A stretch of DNA of 15,169 nucleotides from Hyphomicrobiales bacterium (GCA_016201085.1 JACQDO010000016.1:1-15169), one strand, 5' to 3'; numbered from the stretch's first letter, positions 8,135 through 15,164 are shown. The notes: generated by a model from the letters alone, not told the origin. Numbers and translations are program-made.

Positions 8135-8187
8135 TGCGCCAAGGCGTGCCTTAGGAGTGACTGTACGAACGACCGCAGGAGGATTTG

Positions 8188-8469
8188 ATGCCAAACCGCA
8201 ATCCTCACTCACCGGGTGACGGCGCCAAGCCGGAAACCCCCGACGAGCTGCTCGACTGTCGCGTGGAGATGCTGGGTCTCGATCTGTCGGCCGTCGCAGA
8301 CGCCGGCAACGCGCTGCAGGAAATCATGCGCAAGTGCCCCATATGCGGCTATCGCGAGGCCTGCGTGGCGGACTTGAAGCGCGATCCCAACGATCCGGTG
8401 TGGGAAACCTATTGCCCCAACGCCAAGGCGTTGCTGGGACTGGCGGAATCGTCCTGGACGACGCGCTGA
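8188..8469 (+). CDS. Small four-cysteine protein, DUF6455 family
   Basis: A 93 aa soluble protein with no signal peptide or membrane segment. The N-terminal 18 residues are Pro/Gly-rich. A conserved LDL...L helix follows, then C50-x2-C53-x5-C59 and C76 in YCPNA. The C-x2-C-x5-C...YCPNA pattern is what I know from DUF6455, a family of small proteobacterial proteins without an assigned function. Four spaced cysteines suggest a zinc or iron-sulfur site, which is inference. C24 is an additional cysteine. The ATG at 8188 is chosen because AGGAGG (8177-8182) precedes it by 5 bases; the in-frame TTG at 8185 is too close. It has its own FNR-type box (8121-8134) and is followed after 55 bases by the UbiD gene in the same direction, so the two could be co-transcribed. 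The box and context suggest a role in anaerobic or nitrosative metabolism. Confidence 0.8.
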   Translation: MPNRNPHSPGDGAKPETPDELLDCRVEMLGLDLSAVADAGNALQEIMRKCPICGYREACVADLKRDPNDPVWETYCPNAKALLGLAESSWTTR

Positions 8470-8485
8470 GCCGGCCGTCGCGGGC

Positions 8486-8514
8486 TTCAATTCATTCCGG
8501 AAAGTGCCTATACA
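8486..8514 (+). promoter_or_regulatory. Possible weak sigma-70 promoter before the UbiD gene
   Basis: TTCAAT (8486-8491) and TATACA (8509-8514) are separated by 17 bases. Transcription would begin within a few bases of the ATG at 8525, giving an almost leaderless message. It overlaps the alternative GTG start at 8504, which argues against that start if the promoter is real. Weak evidence; read-through from the DUF6455 gene is equally possible. Confidence 0.22.
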
Positions 8515-8524
8515 TCCGGGCACG

Positions 8525-10174
8525 ATGACCGACGCGCCACGCAACTATCCCGACCTGCACGAGCATATTGAGGCGCTGGAACAGCGCGGGCTGCTGCGCC
8601 GCATCGACAGGGCCATCGACAAAGACGCCGAAATGCACCCGCTGGTGCGCTGGCAGTTCGTCGGCGGCATCGACCAGGCGGAACGCAAGGCGTTCTTGTT
8701 CACCAACATCAAAGATGGACTCGGTCGTGAATACGACATCCCGGTGGTGGTCGGCGCCATCGCCGCCAATCCGGAGATCTACAGCGTCGGCATGCGGGCG
8801 CCGCTCGCCGAGATCCAGGCCAAATGGGATCACGCCATCGCCAATCCGATCGAGCCGCGGCTGGTCAACGAGGCGGTCTGCCATGAGGTGGTGATCGAAG
8901 GCGACGCACTCAAAGGCGAGGGGAAGGGCCTCGACCGGCTGCCGATCCCGATCTCGACCCCCGGTTTCGACAGTGCGCCAACCTTGACCGCCACCAACGT
9001 GATCACGCGCGATCCCGACACCGGCGTGCAGAACATGGGCACCTACCGCGCCGCGTTGAAGGCGCCGGATCGCCTGGTGGTGCGCATGGCGACGCGCGTC
9101 GGCGGCGCCGGCGGCTATCAGCATTATCTCAAATACCAGAAGCGCGGTGAGCCGATGCCCTGCGCCATCGTGCTCGGCTGTCCGCCTTACGTCGCCTTCA
9201 TGGGGCCGCAGAAGCTGCCGATCGGGGTCGACGAGATCACGGTGGCCGGGGGGCTCGCCGGCGGACCGATCAACATCGTGCGCGCGCGTACGGTCGATCT
9301 CACGATACCCGCCGAGTCCGAGCTGGTGATCGAGGGCCTGATCGACACCGAATATCTCGAGCCGGAGGCGCCGTTCGGCGAAAGCCACGGCCACGTCGCG
9401 CTCGAGGAGTTCAACATGCCGATGCGGGTGACCGCGATCACCCATCGCAAGAACCCGATCATTCCGTCCTATATCAGCCAGGTAGCGCCGAGCGAATCGA
9501 GCATGATCAAGCGCGTGGCCTACGAGCCGCTGTTCACCGCGCATCTGCGCGACACGCTCGGCATCCGTGGCGTCAAGAAGGTGTCGCTGCACGAGCCGCT
9601 CACCGGCCTGTTGCGCGTCACCGTCATCACGCTGGAGAAGGGCACCGCGCGCACCGAGGTCTGGCGCGCGCTCAACGGCGCCGCTTCGTTCAAGGGCGAC
9701 TGCGGCAAGATCTGCATCGCGGTCAACGAGGACATCGACGTCGACAATGCCGACGGTCTGCTGTGGGCGATGGCCTACCGCATGAACCCGATTCAAGATG
9801 TGCAGCTGCTGCCGCATCGTGGCCAAGGCCATGGCCCCAAGCGCGAGCACGACCAGGAGGAAGACTCGACGCTTTTGATGGACGCCACCATGAAGGGCGA
9901 TATGCCGCCGCTCGCATTACCGAAGCAGGAATACATGGAGCGCGCCAAGGCAATCTGGCAGGAGCTTGATCTCGGCGCGCTGCGGCCGCAGGCGCCGTGG
10001 TTCGGTTATTCGCTCGGCGATTGGCTGCCGCAATGGGACGAGGCGGCCAAGCGCGCGGCGCAAGGCCGTTATATCGACAACGGCAAGATCAGCGAAAAAC
10101 AGCGTCGCAAGGGCCTCAAGCCGGAAACAAAATTCCGCCCGGACAAAGAAGGCAACGGTAAGGGTAAGGGCTGA
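8525..10174 (+). CDS. UbiD-family prenylated-FMN-dependent (de)carboxylase
   Basis: A 549 aa cytosolic enzyme of the UbiD family, which reversibly decarboxylates aromatic or alpha,beta-unsaturated acids using prenylated FMN. Cofactor and catalytic motifs are intact. NMGTYR has N170 and R175, matching N168 and R173 of Aspergillus Fdc1. EAPFGE has E281 and E286, matching the E277/E282 pair, and a histidine in GGYQHY fits the metal ligand. It is longer than most members (about 450-500 aa), and it ends in a Lys/Gly-rich tail (last 20 residues) with no family counterpart I know. The ATG at 8525 is preferred because the family homology starts close to it; a GTG at 8504 is in frame, and neither has a strong ribosome binding site. 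No UbiX prenyltransferase is visible, so prFMN must come from elsewhere. No ubiquinone or aromatic-ring genes flank it, so the substrate is unknown; a role in ubiquinone synthesis is not supported by context. It ends 3 bases before the convergent neighbour. Confidence 0.87.
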   Translation: MTDAPRNYPDLHEHIEALEQRGLLRRIDRAIDKDAEMHPLVRWQFVGGIDQAERKAFLFTNIKDGLGREYDIPVVVGAIAANPEIYSVGMRAPLAEIQAKWDHAIANPIEPRLVNEAVCHEVVIEGDALKGEGKGLDRLPIPISTPGFDSAPTLTATNVITRDPDTGVQNMGTYRAALKAPDRLVVRMATRVGGAGGYQHYLKYQKRGEPMPCAIVLGCPPYVAFMGPQKLPIGVDEITVAGGLAGGPINIVRARTVDLTIPAESELVIEGLIDTEYLEPEAPFGESHGHVALEEFNMPMRVTAITHRKNPIIPSYISQVAPSESSMIKRVAYEPLFTAHLRDTLGIRGVKKVSLHEPLTGLLRVTVITLEKGTARTEVWRALNGAASFKGDCGKICIAVNEDIDVDNADGLLWAMAYRMNPIQDVQLLPHRGQGHGPKREHDQEEDSTLLMDATMKGDMPPLALPKQEYMERAKAIWQELDLGALRPQAPWFGYSLGDWLPQWDEAAKRAAQGRYIDNGKISEKQRRKGLKPETKFRPDKEGNGKGKG

Positions 10175-10177
10175 GGC

Positions 10178-10669
10178 TTAAGGCTTGTAAGCGGTCGCCG
10201 CTGCCAGCAGGCGCGGCAAAGCGGCTTCGGCTTGATTGGCACCATAGAATTCGAGCACCGTGCGCAGATTGGCTGCGAGCACGTCGTCGGCGCGCTGGCG
10301 GCCGGCAAGCTCTGCGCGCGACCATTGCCACAGCATCGCCATCTCGATTTTCTCAGCTTCTAGTTCGGCAGCCTTCACTTGCGCGCGCAGCCCTTCGGCA
10401 CGCATTGGCTTGAGCGTCCGCCGGACGTGGCGGAGCGGGCGCACGATCTCGGCCTGCCAATGAGCGACCTCCGCACTTGCCGCCGCGATATCGGAGACCT
10501 CAAGTCCAACGCCCTCGACCGTGCCGAGGAAGGCCGCAAATAACAGGATATTGACATCGAGGCCCAGGCGCTCTTGCAAATCGAGACAATCATCGGCCAC
10601 CCCGTCGCTGCCGTAAACGGCGAGCGCGAAGGCCCATAGCGGCGTGTCGAGCGGTTGCGATGCGGTCAC
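10178..10669 (-). CDS. TIGR02444 family protein of unknown function
   Basis: A 163 aa soluble, mostly helical protein. The start of the chain (LWAFALAVYGSDGVADDCLD, residues 11-30) followed by LQERLGLDVNILLFAAFLGT is the signature I associate with TIGR02444 (DUF2390). This is a widespread proteobacterial family with no established function. The middle carries a long charged helix (about residues 85-115, rich in Arg, Glu and Ala). The start is GTG at 10669, which matches the family N-terminus, but no clear Shine-Dalgarno sequence precedes it. The gene is convergent with the UbiD gene (3-base gap) and divergent from the DUF2064 gene, so it is probably a single-gene unit. No membrane segment, signal peptide or catalytic motif is apparent. 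It has no obvious link to the redox genes around it. Confidence 0.8.
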   Translation of the reverse strand: MTASQPLDTPLWAFALAVYGSDGVADDCLDLQERLGLDVNILLFAAFLGTVEGVGLEVSDIAAASAEVAHWQAEIVRPLRHVRRTLKPMRAEGLRAQVKAAELEAEKIEMAMLWQWSRAELAGRQRADDVLAANLRTVLEFYGANQAEAALPRLLAAATAYKP

Positions 10670-10690
10670 GCGTTGGATCGATCCATTAAG

Positions 10691-10702
10691 CCCGCAAGCG
10701 GG
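10691..10702. repeat. Short GC-rich hairpin in the divergent promoter region
   Basis: CCCGC-AA-GCGGG forms a perfect 5-bp stem and is followed by AGAGGGCT. The string CCCGCAAGCGGGAGAGG resembles a short intergenic motif common in Rhizobiales genomes. It lies between the two divergently transcribed genes (10670-10734). A TATGCT at 10715-10720 could serve as a -10 for the rightward gene, but I find no matching -35. Confidence 0.35.
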
Positions 10703-10734
10703 AGAGGGCTGAAATATGCTAAGGGTGCGTGGCT

Positions 10735-11466
10735 ATGGCATCAACCAGCAACCGCACCGTTGCCGTCGCCATCGTTTGCAAGGCCCCGATCGCCGGGCAA
10801 TCGAAGACCCGGCTGTCGCCGCCGCTGCGGCCGGAGGAATGCGCCGCGCTATCGGCCTGCTTCATCCGCGATATATCGAATACCGTGCAGGGCATGGCCG
10901 AGACCGATAACGTTGCCGGTTACGCGGTCTACACGCCGCGCGGATCGGAAGCTGTGCTGCGCCCATTGCTGCCCCAGCGCTTCCGGCTGAGCTCGCAAAG
11001 CGAGGGCGATCTCGGCGCCCGCATGTGCGAGAGCATCTCCGGTTTGCTGGCCGCCGGCCACGCCGGGGCGATCCTGATCGGGGCCGACATGCCGACGCTG
11101 CCGATATCGATCCTGCGCGACGCGGTGCGGGCCGTTCGCAGCAACGATTGCCTGGTGCTGAGCCCCGCACTCGATGGCGGCTATACATTGATCGGGCTAT
11201 CGCGCCCGCATGCCGAGCTGTTCGCCGACATGCCCTGGAGCACAAGCGAGGTGTACCGGCTCACGCTTGCGCGCGCGCGCACGCTTGGCCTGCCGGTGGT
11301 GAATGTCGCCGGCTGGTACGATGTCGACGATGCAGCATCGCTGCGGATGCTGACCGACGAGTTGTCTGGACAACGTCCGCCGTTCGCCGATGCAAGTCTC
11401 GCCGGCGCCGACGCGCCGGCCTCGCGGGCGTTCTTAAGCGCACGCCGTAATTATATTAGCGCATGA
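10735..11466 (+). CDS. DUF2064 / TIGR04282 family GT-A-fold transferase
   Basis: A 243 aa soluble protein of the family named rSAM/selenodomain-associated transferase 1, also called arsenosugar-biosynthesis glycosyltransferase. The fold resembles nucleotide-diphospho-sugar transferases. Visible motifs are VCKAPIAGQSKTRL (14-27, with K16, K24 and R26 placed as in the nucleotide-binding loop), GDLGARM (91-97), LIGADMP (114-120, the DxD-like metal site) and DGGYTLIGL (147-155). GWYDVDD at 193-199 closes the core. The ATG at 10735 is preferred over GTG 10729 because AAGGG (10721-10725) is at proper spacing. In other genomes these genes often lie beside a radical-SAM protein and a second transferase; neither is present here, so the substrate cannot be inferred. 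The last residues and the TGA stop lie inside the palindromic repeat at 11456-11510, and the tail after about residue 210 has no family feature I can name. Confidence 0.82.
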   Translation: MASTSNRTVAVAIVCKAPIAGQSKTRLSPPLRPEECAALSACFIRDISNTVQGMAETDNVAGYAVYTPRGSEAVLRPLLPQRFRLSSQSEGDLGARMCESISGLLAAGHAGAILIGADMPTLPISILRDAVRAVRSNDCLVLSPALDGGYTLIGLSRPHAELFADMPWSTSEVYRLTLARARTLGLPVVNVAGWYDVDDAASLRMLTDELSGQRPPFADASLAGADAPASRAFLSARRNYISA

Positions 11467-11510
11467 TCTTTCCCGAAAACCGGTTCCCACTTTTCGGGAT
11501 CATGCGTTAA
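11456..11510. repeat. Rhizobiales-type interspersed palindromic repeat between convergent genes
   Basis: Outer arms TTAGCGCATGATC (11456-11468) and GATCATGCGTTAA (11498-11510) pair at 12 of 13 positions. Inner arms CCCGAAAA (11472-11479) and TTTTCGGG (11491-11498) pair perfectly around an 11-base loop CCGGTTCCCAC. I recognise this as the abundant intergenic palindrome of Bradyrhizobium/Rhodopseudomonas-like genomes. It fills the space between two convergent genes and contains both stop codons: TGA of the rightward gene at 11464-11466 and TAA of the leftward gene at 11507-11509. The folded RNA could act as a two-way 3' end or stability element, though it has no T-tract. Confidence 0.85.
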
Positions 11511-12127
11511 CCGTCGATCAGCGCATTGGGCTTGGCAAAACGCTCCAGCGCCATTGAATCCTCAATAATAATATCGCGCCCTGAACTCCGCACGCCATAT
11601 TTCGCCAGCAGCGCCAGATTGCGCGACAGATTCTCCGGCGTCATCCCCAGGCTCGATGCCCAGTTCGCCAGCCGCTCCGCGCTGGTGCGCAATTTCTCGT
11701 TCTTGAGCGAGCGCACGACGCTGCGATAGCGCTCGGCGAGCTCATTGACGATCGCGCGGGCGAAAGCGTGGTCGCGGTCGAACACGTCGCGCACGGTCTT
11801 TGCCGGGATCATGAGAATTTGCGACGGCATCAAGGTGCGGGCCGATTTGAGATAGACGTCGTCGCGAATCACCGCCGCCAGGATGAAGGTCGACACCGGC
11901 CGCACGATATCGAGCGTGGTTTCATGACGGTCGTGGATGCCGTACAGCTCGACCGATCCCTCGACGACGATATGCAGGAAGTCCGGCATGCCGCCTTCGG
12001 TGATCAGCGTCACATGCTGTGGAAAACGCTGCAGGAATGCGGCGCTGACCAGCTCATCGAAATTCGCCTCGCTCATGTCGCGGAACAGCGGCAGGGCGCG
12101 GATGACTTTCCAATCTGATTGACGCAC
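11507..12127 (-). CDS. Crp/Fnr-family transcriptional regulator, NarR/NnrR/DNR-like, no cysteines
   Basis: A 206 aa activator with an N-terminal cyclic-nucleotide-binding-type sensor fold (about 10-115), a dimerisation helix (about 118-145) and a C-terminal helix-turn-helix. The recognition helix in SLGMTPENLSRNLALL (159-174) has E165, S168 and R169, the E-x2-S-R pattern that in FNR reads TTGA half-sites. There is no cysteine anywhere, so it cannot carry the FNR iron-sulfur cluster. This is a feature of NarR, NnrR and DNR, which answer nitrate/nitrite or NO, the latter through haem in DNR. Its position divergent from narK resembles the narR-narKGHJI arrangement of Paracoccus, so NarR is the best guess; NnrR cannot be excluded. 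The start is taken as GTG at 12127 because GGAGG lies seven bases upstream; an ATG at 12163 would add 12 residues but has no site and would sit at the predicted transcript start. A TTGAT-N4-ATCAA box upstream suggests autoregulation. Confidence 0.85.
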   Translation of the reverse strand: MRQSDWKVIRALPLFRDMSEANFDELVSAAFLQRFPQHVTLITEGGMPDFLHIVVEGSVELYGIHDRHETTLDIVRPVSTFILAAVIRDDVYLKSARTLMPSQILMIPAKTVRDVFDRDHAFARAIVNELAERYRSVVRSLKNEKLRTSAERLANWASSLGMTPENLSRNLALLAKYGVRSSGRDIIIEDSMALERFAKPNALIDG

Positions 12128-12170
12128 GGTTTTGCCTCCAAATGCAGGCTCTTCACGACGCATAGTTCAC

Positions 12171-12176
12171 AGTTTA
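12171..12176 (-). promoter_or_regulatory. Predicted -10 element of the regulator gene
   Basis: Read on the minus strand this is TAAACT, 4 of 6 matches to TATAAT. With a transcript start at 12164 the upstream FNR-type box (centre 12205.5) falls exactly at -41.5, the standard class II activation geometry. The leader would then be about 37 bases before the GTG at 12127, with GGAGG in place. Confidence 0.45.
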
Positions 12177-12198
12177 GGCCGGATAAAACCGAACCGAC

Positions 12199-12212
12199 TT
12201 GATAAATATCAA
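12199..12212. promoter_or_regulatory. Perfect FNR/NNR box in the regulator-narK divergent region
   Basis: TTGATAAATATCAA is an exact match to TTGAT-N4-ATCAA and a perfect palindrome. Its centre is 78 bases from the regulator start codon and about 170 bases from the narK start codon. On the minus strand it is at -41.5 relative to a plausible start with -10 TAAACT. For narK it may act as a distal site together with the box at 12289. Confidence 0.8.
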
Positions 12213-12288
12213 AATGAAAATACCCATAAGTCAATCTATGTACTGTCATAAGTAAAGTCAGTTTGTCGCAGAGAAATGGTCAGTAGTA

Positions 12289-12302
12289 TTGATCAAACTC
12301 AA
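12289..12302 (+). promoter_or_regulatory. Second FNR/NNR-type box, proximal to narK
   Basis: TTGATCAAACTCAA matches TTGA-N6-TCAA and differs from TTGAT-N4-ATCAA at one base. Its centre is 79.5 bases before the narK ATG. A -41.5 placement would give a transcript start near 12337 and a leader of about 38 bases. The corresponding -10 region (TTTTGT at 12325-12330) is poor, so the exact promoter is unproven. Confidence 0.55.
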
Positions 12303-12374
12303 AGCATTGGATGCGGTTTCCCGCTTTTGTCGGCGCTGACGATTTTCATCGCTTCACAGAAGTAGGCGGGCTCC

Positions 12375-15101
12375 ATGCCAAAACCCTCAGTGATCAGTGT
12401 CGCCGGCCGCAGCGACGCGCAAGTCTTTGAGACTCGCAAGCAATATTCCGTGCTGGCGATGAACACGTTGGCCTTTACGGTCAACTTTGCCATCTGGACG
12501 ATGTTTTCCGTCATCGGCATCCGCATCAAAAGCGAGCTGAGTCTGAACGAGACCGAATTTGGTCTGCTGGTCGCCACGCCGATTCTCACCGGCTCGCTTA
12601 TCCGCTTACCGCTTGGCATCCTGACCGACCGCTATGGCGGCCGCGTTGTTTATCTCATTCAGATGATCCTCGTGGCCATCCCGACCTATGGTTTGGCGTT
12701 CGCCACTCAATATTGGCAGTACCTGGCGATCGGTCTGTTCGTCGGCCTGGCCGGCGGTTCGTTCGCGGTCGGCATCGCCTACACCTCCGCTTGGTTCCCG
12801 AAAGAGAAGCAGGGCACCGCGATGGGCATCTTCGGCGCCGGTAACGCCGGCGCCGCGGTCACGAACCTGGCGGCGCCGCTAATCATCGTCGCATTCGGCT
12901 GGCGTGCCGTGCCGCAGGTTTACTCCGTTGCCATGCTGGCGATGGCGGTGCTGTTTTGGTTCTGCACCTATCCCGATCCGAAGGTTGAAGAGCGTCGCAA
13001 GAAGGGCAAATTTCCCTCGGTCATCGAGCAACTCGCGCCGCTGGCGGAAATGCGGGTGTGGCGGTTCTGCCTGGCCTACTATTTTGTGTTTGGCGGCTTC
13101 GTCGCGCTCGCGCTCTGGCTGCCGAAATATTACGTATCGGAATACGGCCTGACGCTTCAGTCCGCCGCCTTCATCACCATGTTTTTCACGCTGCCGTCCG
13201 GCCTCATCCGCGCGCTCGGCGGATGGATCTCCGATAAGTTCGGCGGCAGCACCACGACCTGGTGGGTGTTCTGGGTGTGCATCGTCTGCCTGTTTTTCCT
13301 CGCTTATCCGCCGACCACGCTGGTGGTCCACGGCGTCAAAGGCAATGTCACCTTCGACATGGGGATCGGCGTCGTCTTTTTCACCGTGCTCGTCTTCGTT
13401 GTTGGAATCGCGCAAGGCATCGGCAAGGCCAGCGTCTACCGCGAGCTTGCCGATTACTACCCGGCGAATATGGGTTCAGTGGGCGGTCTGGTCGGCGTGA
13501 TCGGTGGCCTCGGCGGCTTCACGATGCCGATCATGTTCGGCATTGCCGTCGATGCCACCAATGTGCGCAGCAGCGCGTTCATGCTGATGTATGCCGTTGT
13601 CGCGGGCACGATGGTCTGGACCTGGCTGGCGGAAAAGGGCGAACGTGCGGCCGTGCTGGAGCGCGAACCGGCGCTGCGCGACCAGATGGTCAAGGAACAT
13701 CTAGTCGAAGCGCCCGCCGCTCGCCGCTGGCTCACCGACTGGCGCCCGGACGACAATTCGTTCTGGCAAAACCAGGGCCGTCGTATCGCTCTGCGCAACC
13801 TGATCCTCTCCATGCCGCCGCTGTTCCTGTCCTTCGCGGTGTGGATGGTCTGGAGCGTGGTGGTGGTCGAACTGCCGCGCATCGGCTTCCAGTTCAGCAC
13901 CAGCCAGCTGTTCTGGCTGGCGGCCGCACCGGGTATCTCGGGCGGCGCGCTGCGACTAGCCTATGCCTTCGTCGTGCCGATCTTCGGTGGCCGTAACTGG
14001 ACGGTGTTCAGCACCGCCTCGCTGCTGCTGCCGACGCTTTGGATGGCCCTGGCGATCCAGAACCCGGCCACGAGTTACGCGGTGTTCGTCGCCATAGCGC
14101 TGTTGTGCGGTTTGGGTGGCGGCAACTTCTCCGCCAGCATGGCCAATATCAGCTTCTTCTTCCCAAAGAAGATGCAGGGCACAGCGCTCGGCTGGAATGC
14201 CGGTCTCGGCAATCTCGGCGTCGGCGTCATGCAGGCCGTGGTGCCCTTGACCATCTATGGCGGCGCGCTCGCCTTCATGGGCGGCACCTCGCAGACCTAC
14301 ACCGACGGCGCCATCGTCACCAAAGTCTGGATGCAGAATGCCGCCTATATCTGGGTGCCGTTCATTCTGCTGGCGACCGTCGCGGCCGCCTGGGGCCAGA
14401 ACAACATCCGCGGCGTGCAGGCGACCTTCCGCGAGCAGCTGGGCATCTTCCAGCGCAAGCACGCCTGGATCCTGGCCTGGCTCTATACCGGCACATTCGG
14501 CTCGTTCATCGGATTTGCCGCCGCGTTCCCGCAACTGCTGTCGACTTATTTCCCGACCTCCGAAGCCAAGCACTGGGCCTTCATCGGCCCGCTGCTGGGC
14601 GCGCTGGTGCGTCCGCTCGGTGGCTGGCTGTCCGACCGGCTGGGCGGCGGCAAGGTCACGTTCTGGAACTTCGCGGTCATGTTCGTCGCGGCGATCGCCA
14701 TCCTGGTGTTCCTGCCGGCGGCTTCGGGCGGCTCCTCGCCGGCCTGGTTCTTCGCCAGCTTCGTGCTGCTGTTCATCACCACCGGCATCGGCAACGGCTC
14801 GGTGTTCCATGTCGTGCCCAATGTCTTCCTCCAGCTGCACAAACGCGTGGCCGGGAAGGGCAAGGCGGCACAGGGGCGGGCGGTCATCGAAGGCGAAATC
14901 GAAGCCTCGGTGGCGCTTGGCTTTACCGCGGCGATCGCGGCGCTCGGGTTGTTCTTTATCCCGGCGGTGATCGGCATCTCCATCAATGCGACGGGAACGG
15001 CCGGAACCGCTCTGGCCGTGTTCGTCGTGTTCTACCTGACGTGCCTATTGGTCACCTGGTGGTGGTACCGGCGCAGGGACGCGGAAGTTCGGTGCGACTG
15101 A
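12375..15101 (+). CDS. narK: NarK1-NarK2 fusion nitrate/nitrite transporter (tandem MFS)
   Basis: A 908 aa inner-membrane protein made of two complete major-facilitator domains, expected to have 24 membrane helices. The first half (about 20-425) resembles NarK1 nitrate/H+ symporters and contains FGAGNAGAAVT (residues 154-164). The second (about 475-900) resembles NarK2 nitrate/nitrite antiporters, with GLGGGNFSASM and GWNAGLGNLGVGVMQ (606-620). Each half keeps both arginines that bind the anion in E. coli NarK (R89 and R305 there): R77 and R279 in the first half, R527 and R746 in the second. The charged linker between the halves is about 425-475. Such fusions are known in Paracoccus and other denitrifiers, where they import nitrate for the cytoplasm-facing NarG and export nitrite. 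ATG 12375 follows a weak AGGCGGG site. Two FNR-type boxes lie upstream, and no terminator is visible before the next start codon, so it probably heads a narKGHJI operon. Confidence 0.93.
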   Translation: MPKPSVISVAGRSDAQVFETRKQYSVLAMNTLAFTVNFAIWTMFSVIGIRIKSELSLNETEFGLLVATPILTGSLIRLPLGILTDRYGGRVVYLIQMILVAIPTYGLAFATQYWQYLAIGLFVGLAGGSFAVGIAYTSAWFPKEKQGTAMGIFGAGNAGAAVTNLAAPLIIVAFGWRAVPQVYSVAMLAMAVLFWFCTYPDPKVEERRKKGKFPSVIEQLAPLAEMRVWRFCLAYYFVFGGFVALALWLPKYYVSEYGLTLQSAAFITMFFTLPSGLIRALGGWISDKFGGSTTTWWVFWVCIVCLFFLAYPPTTLVVHGVKGNVTFDMGIGVVFFTVLVFVVGIAQGIGKASVYRELADYYPANMGSVGGLVGVIGGLGGFTMPIMFGIAVDATNVRSSAFMLMYAVVAGTMVWTWLAEKGERAAVLEREPALRDQMVKEHLVEAPAARRWLTDWRPDDNSFWQNQGRRIALRNLILSMPPLFLSFAVWMVWSVVVVELPRIGFQFSTSQLFWLAAAPGISGGALRLAYAFVVPIFGGRNWTVFSTASLLLPTLWMALAIQNPATSYAVFVAIALLCGLGGGNFSASMANISFFFPKKMQGTALGWNAGLGNLGVGVMQAVVPLTIYGGALAFMGGTSQTYTDGAIVTKVWMQNAAYIWVPFILLATVAAAWGQNNIRGVQATFREQLGIFQRKHAWILAWLYTGTFGSFIGFAAAFPQLLSTYFPTSEAKHWAFIGPLLGALVRPLGGWLSDRLGGGKVTFWNFAVMFVAAIAILVFLPAASGGSSPAWFFASFVLLFITTGIGNGSVFHVVPNVFLQLHKRVAGKGKAAQGRAVIEGEIEASVALGFTAAIAALGLFFIPAVIGISINATGTAGTALAVFVVFYLTCLLVTWWWYRRRDAEVRCD

Positions 15102-15164
15102 ACGAGTGGTTCGCCGTCTCAAAATTAACGCAAAGAATGATGCATAGAGATCGAGAGGAATGAC

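Noticed and set aside
8139..8154. AAGGC-GT-GCCTT hairpin as terminator after the flavoprotein gene
   Set aside because: Stem of only five base pairs, no T-tract, and it lies between the FNR-type box and the next gene start.
8492..9850. Long minus-strand open frame (about 450 codons) opposite the UbiD gene
   Set aside because: It is antisense to a gene with clear family motifs, has the Arg/His/Ala/Gly-rich composition of GC-rich shadow frames and shows no domain.
8525..10174. Assignment as ubiquinone-pathway ubiD
   Set aside because: Family motifs alone do not separate UbiD clades, and no ubiquinone gene is adjacent, so no gene symbol is given.
11456..11510. CRISPR repeat or insertion-sequence end
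   Set aside because: Single copy in the window, no spacers, no transposase and no target-site duplication. It matches a known class of interspersed palindromes instead.
12128..12163. ATG at 12163 as start of the Crp/Fnr regulator
   Set aside because: It would coincide with the predicted transcript start and lacks a ribosome binding site, while GTG 12127 has GGAGG at seven bases. Not fully excluded.
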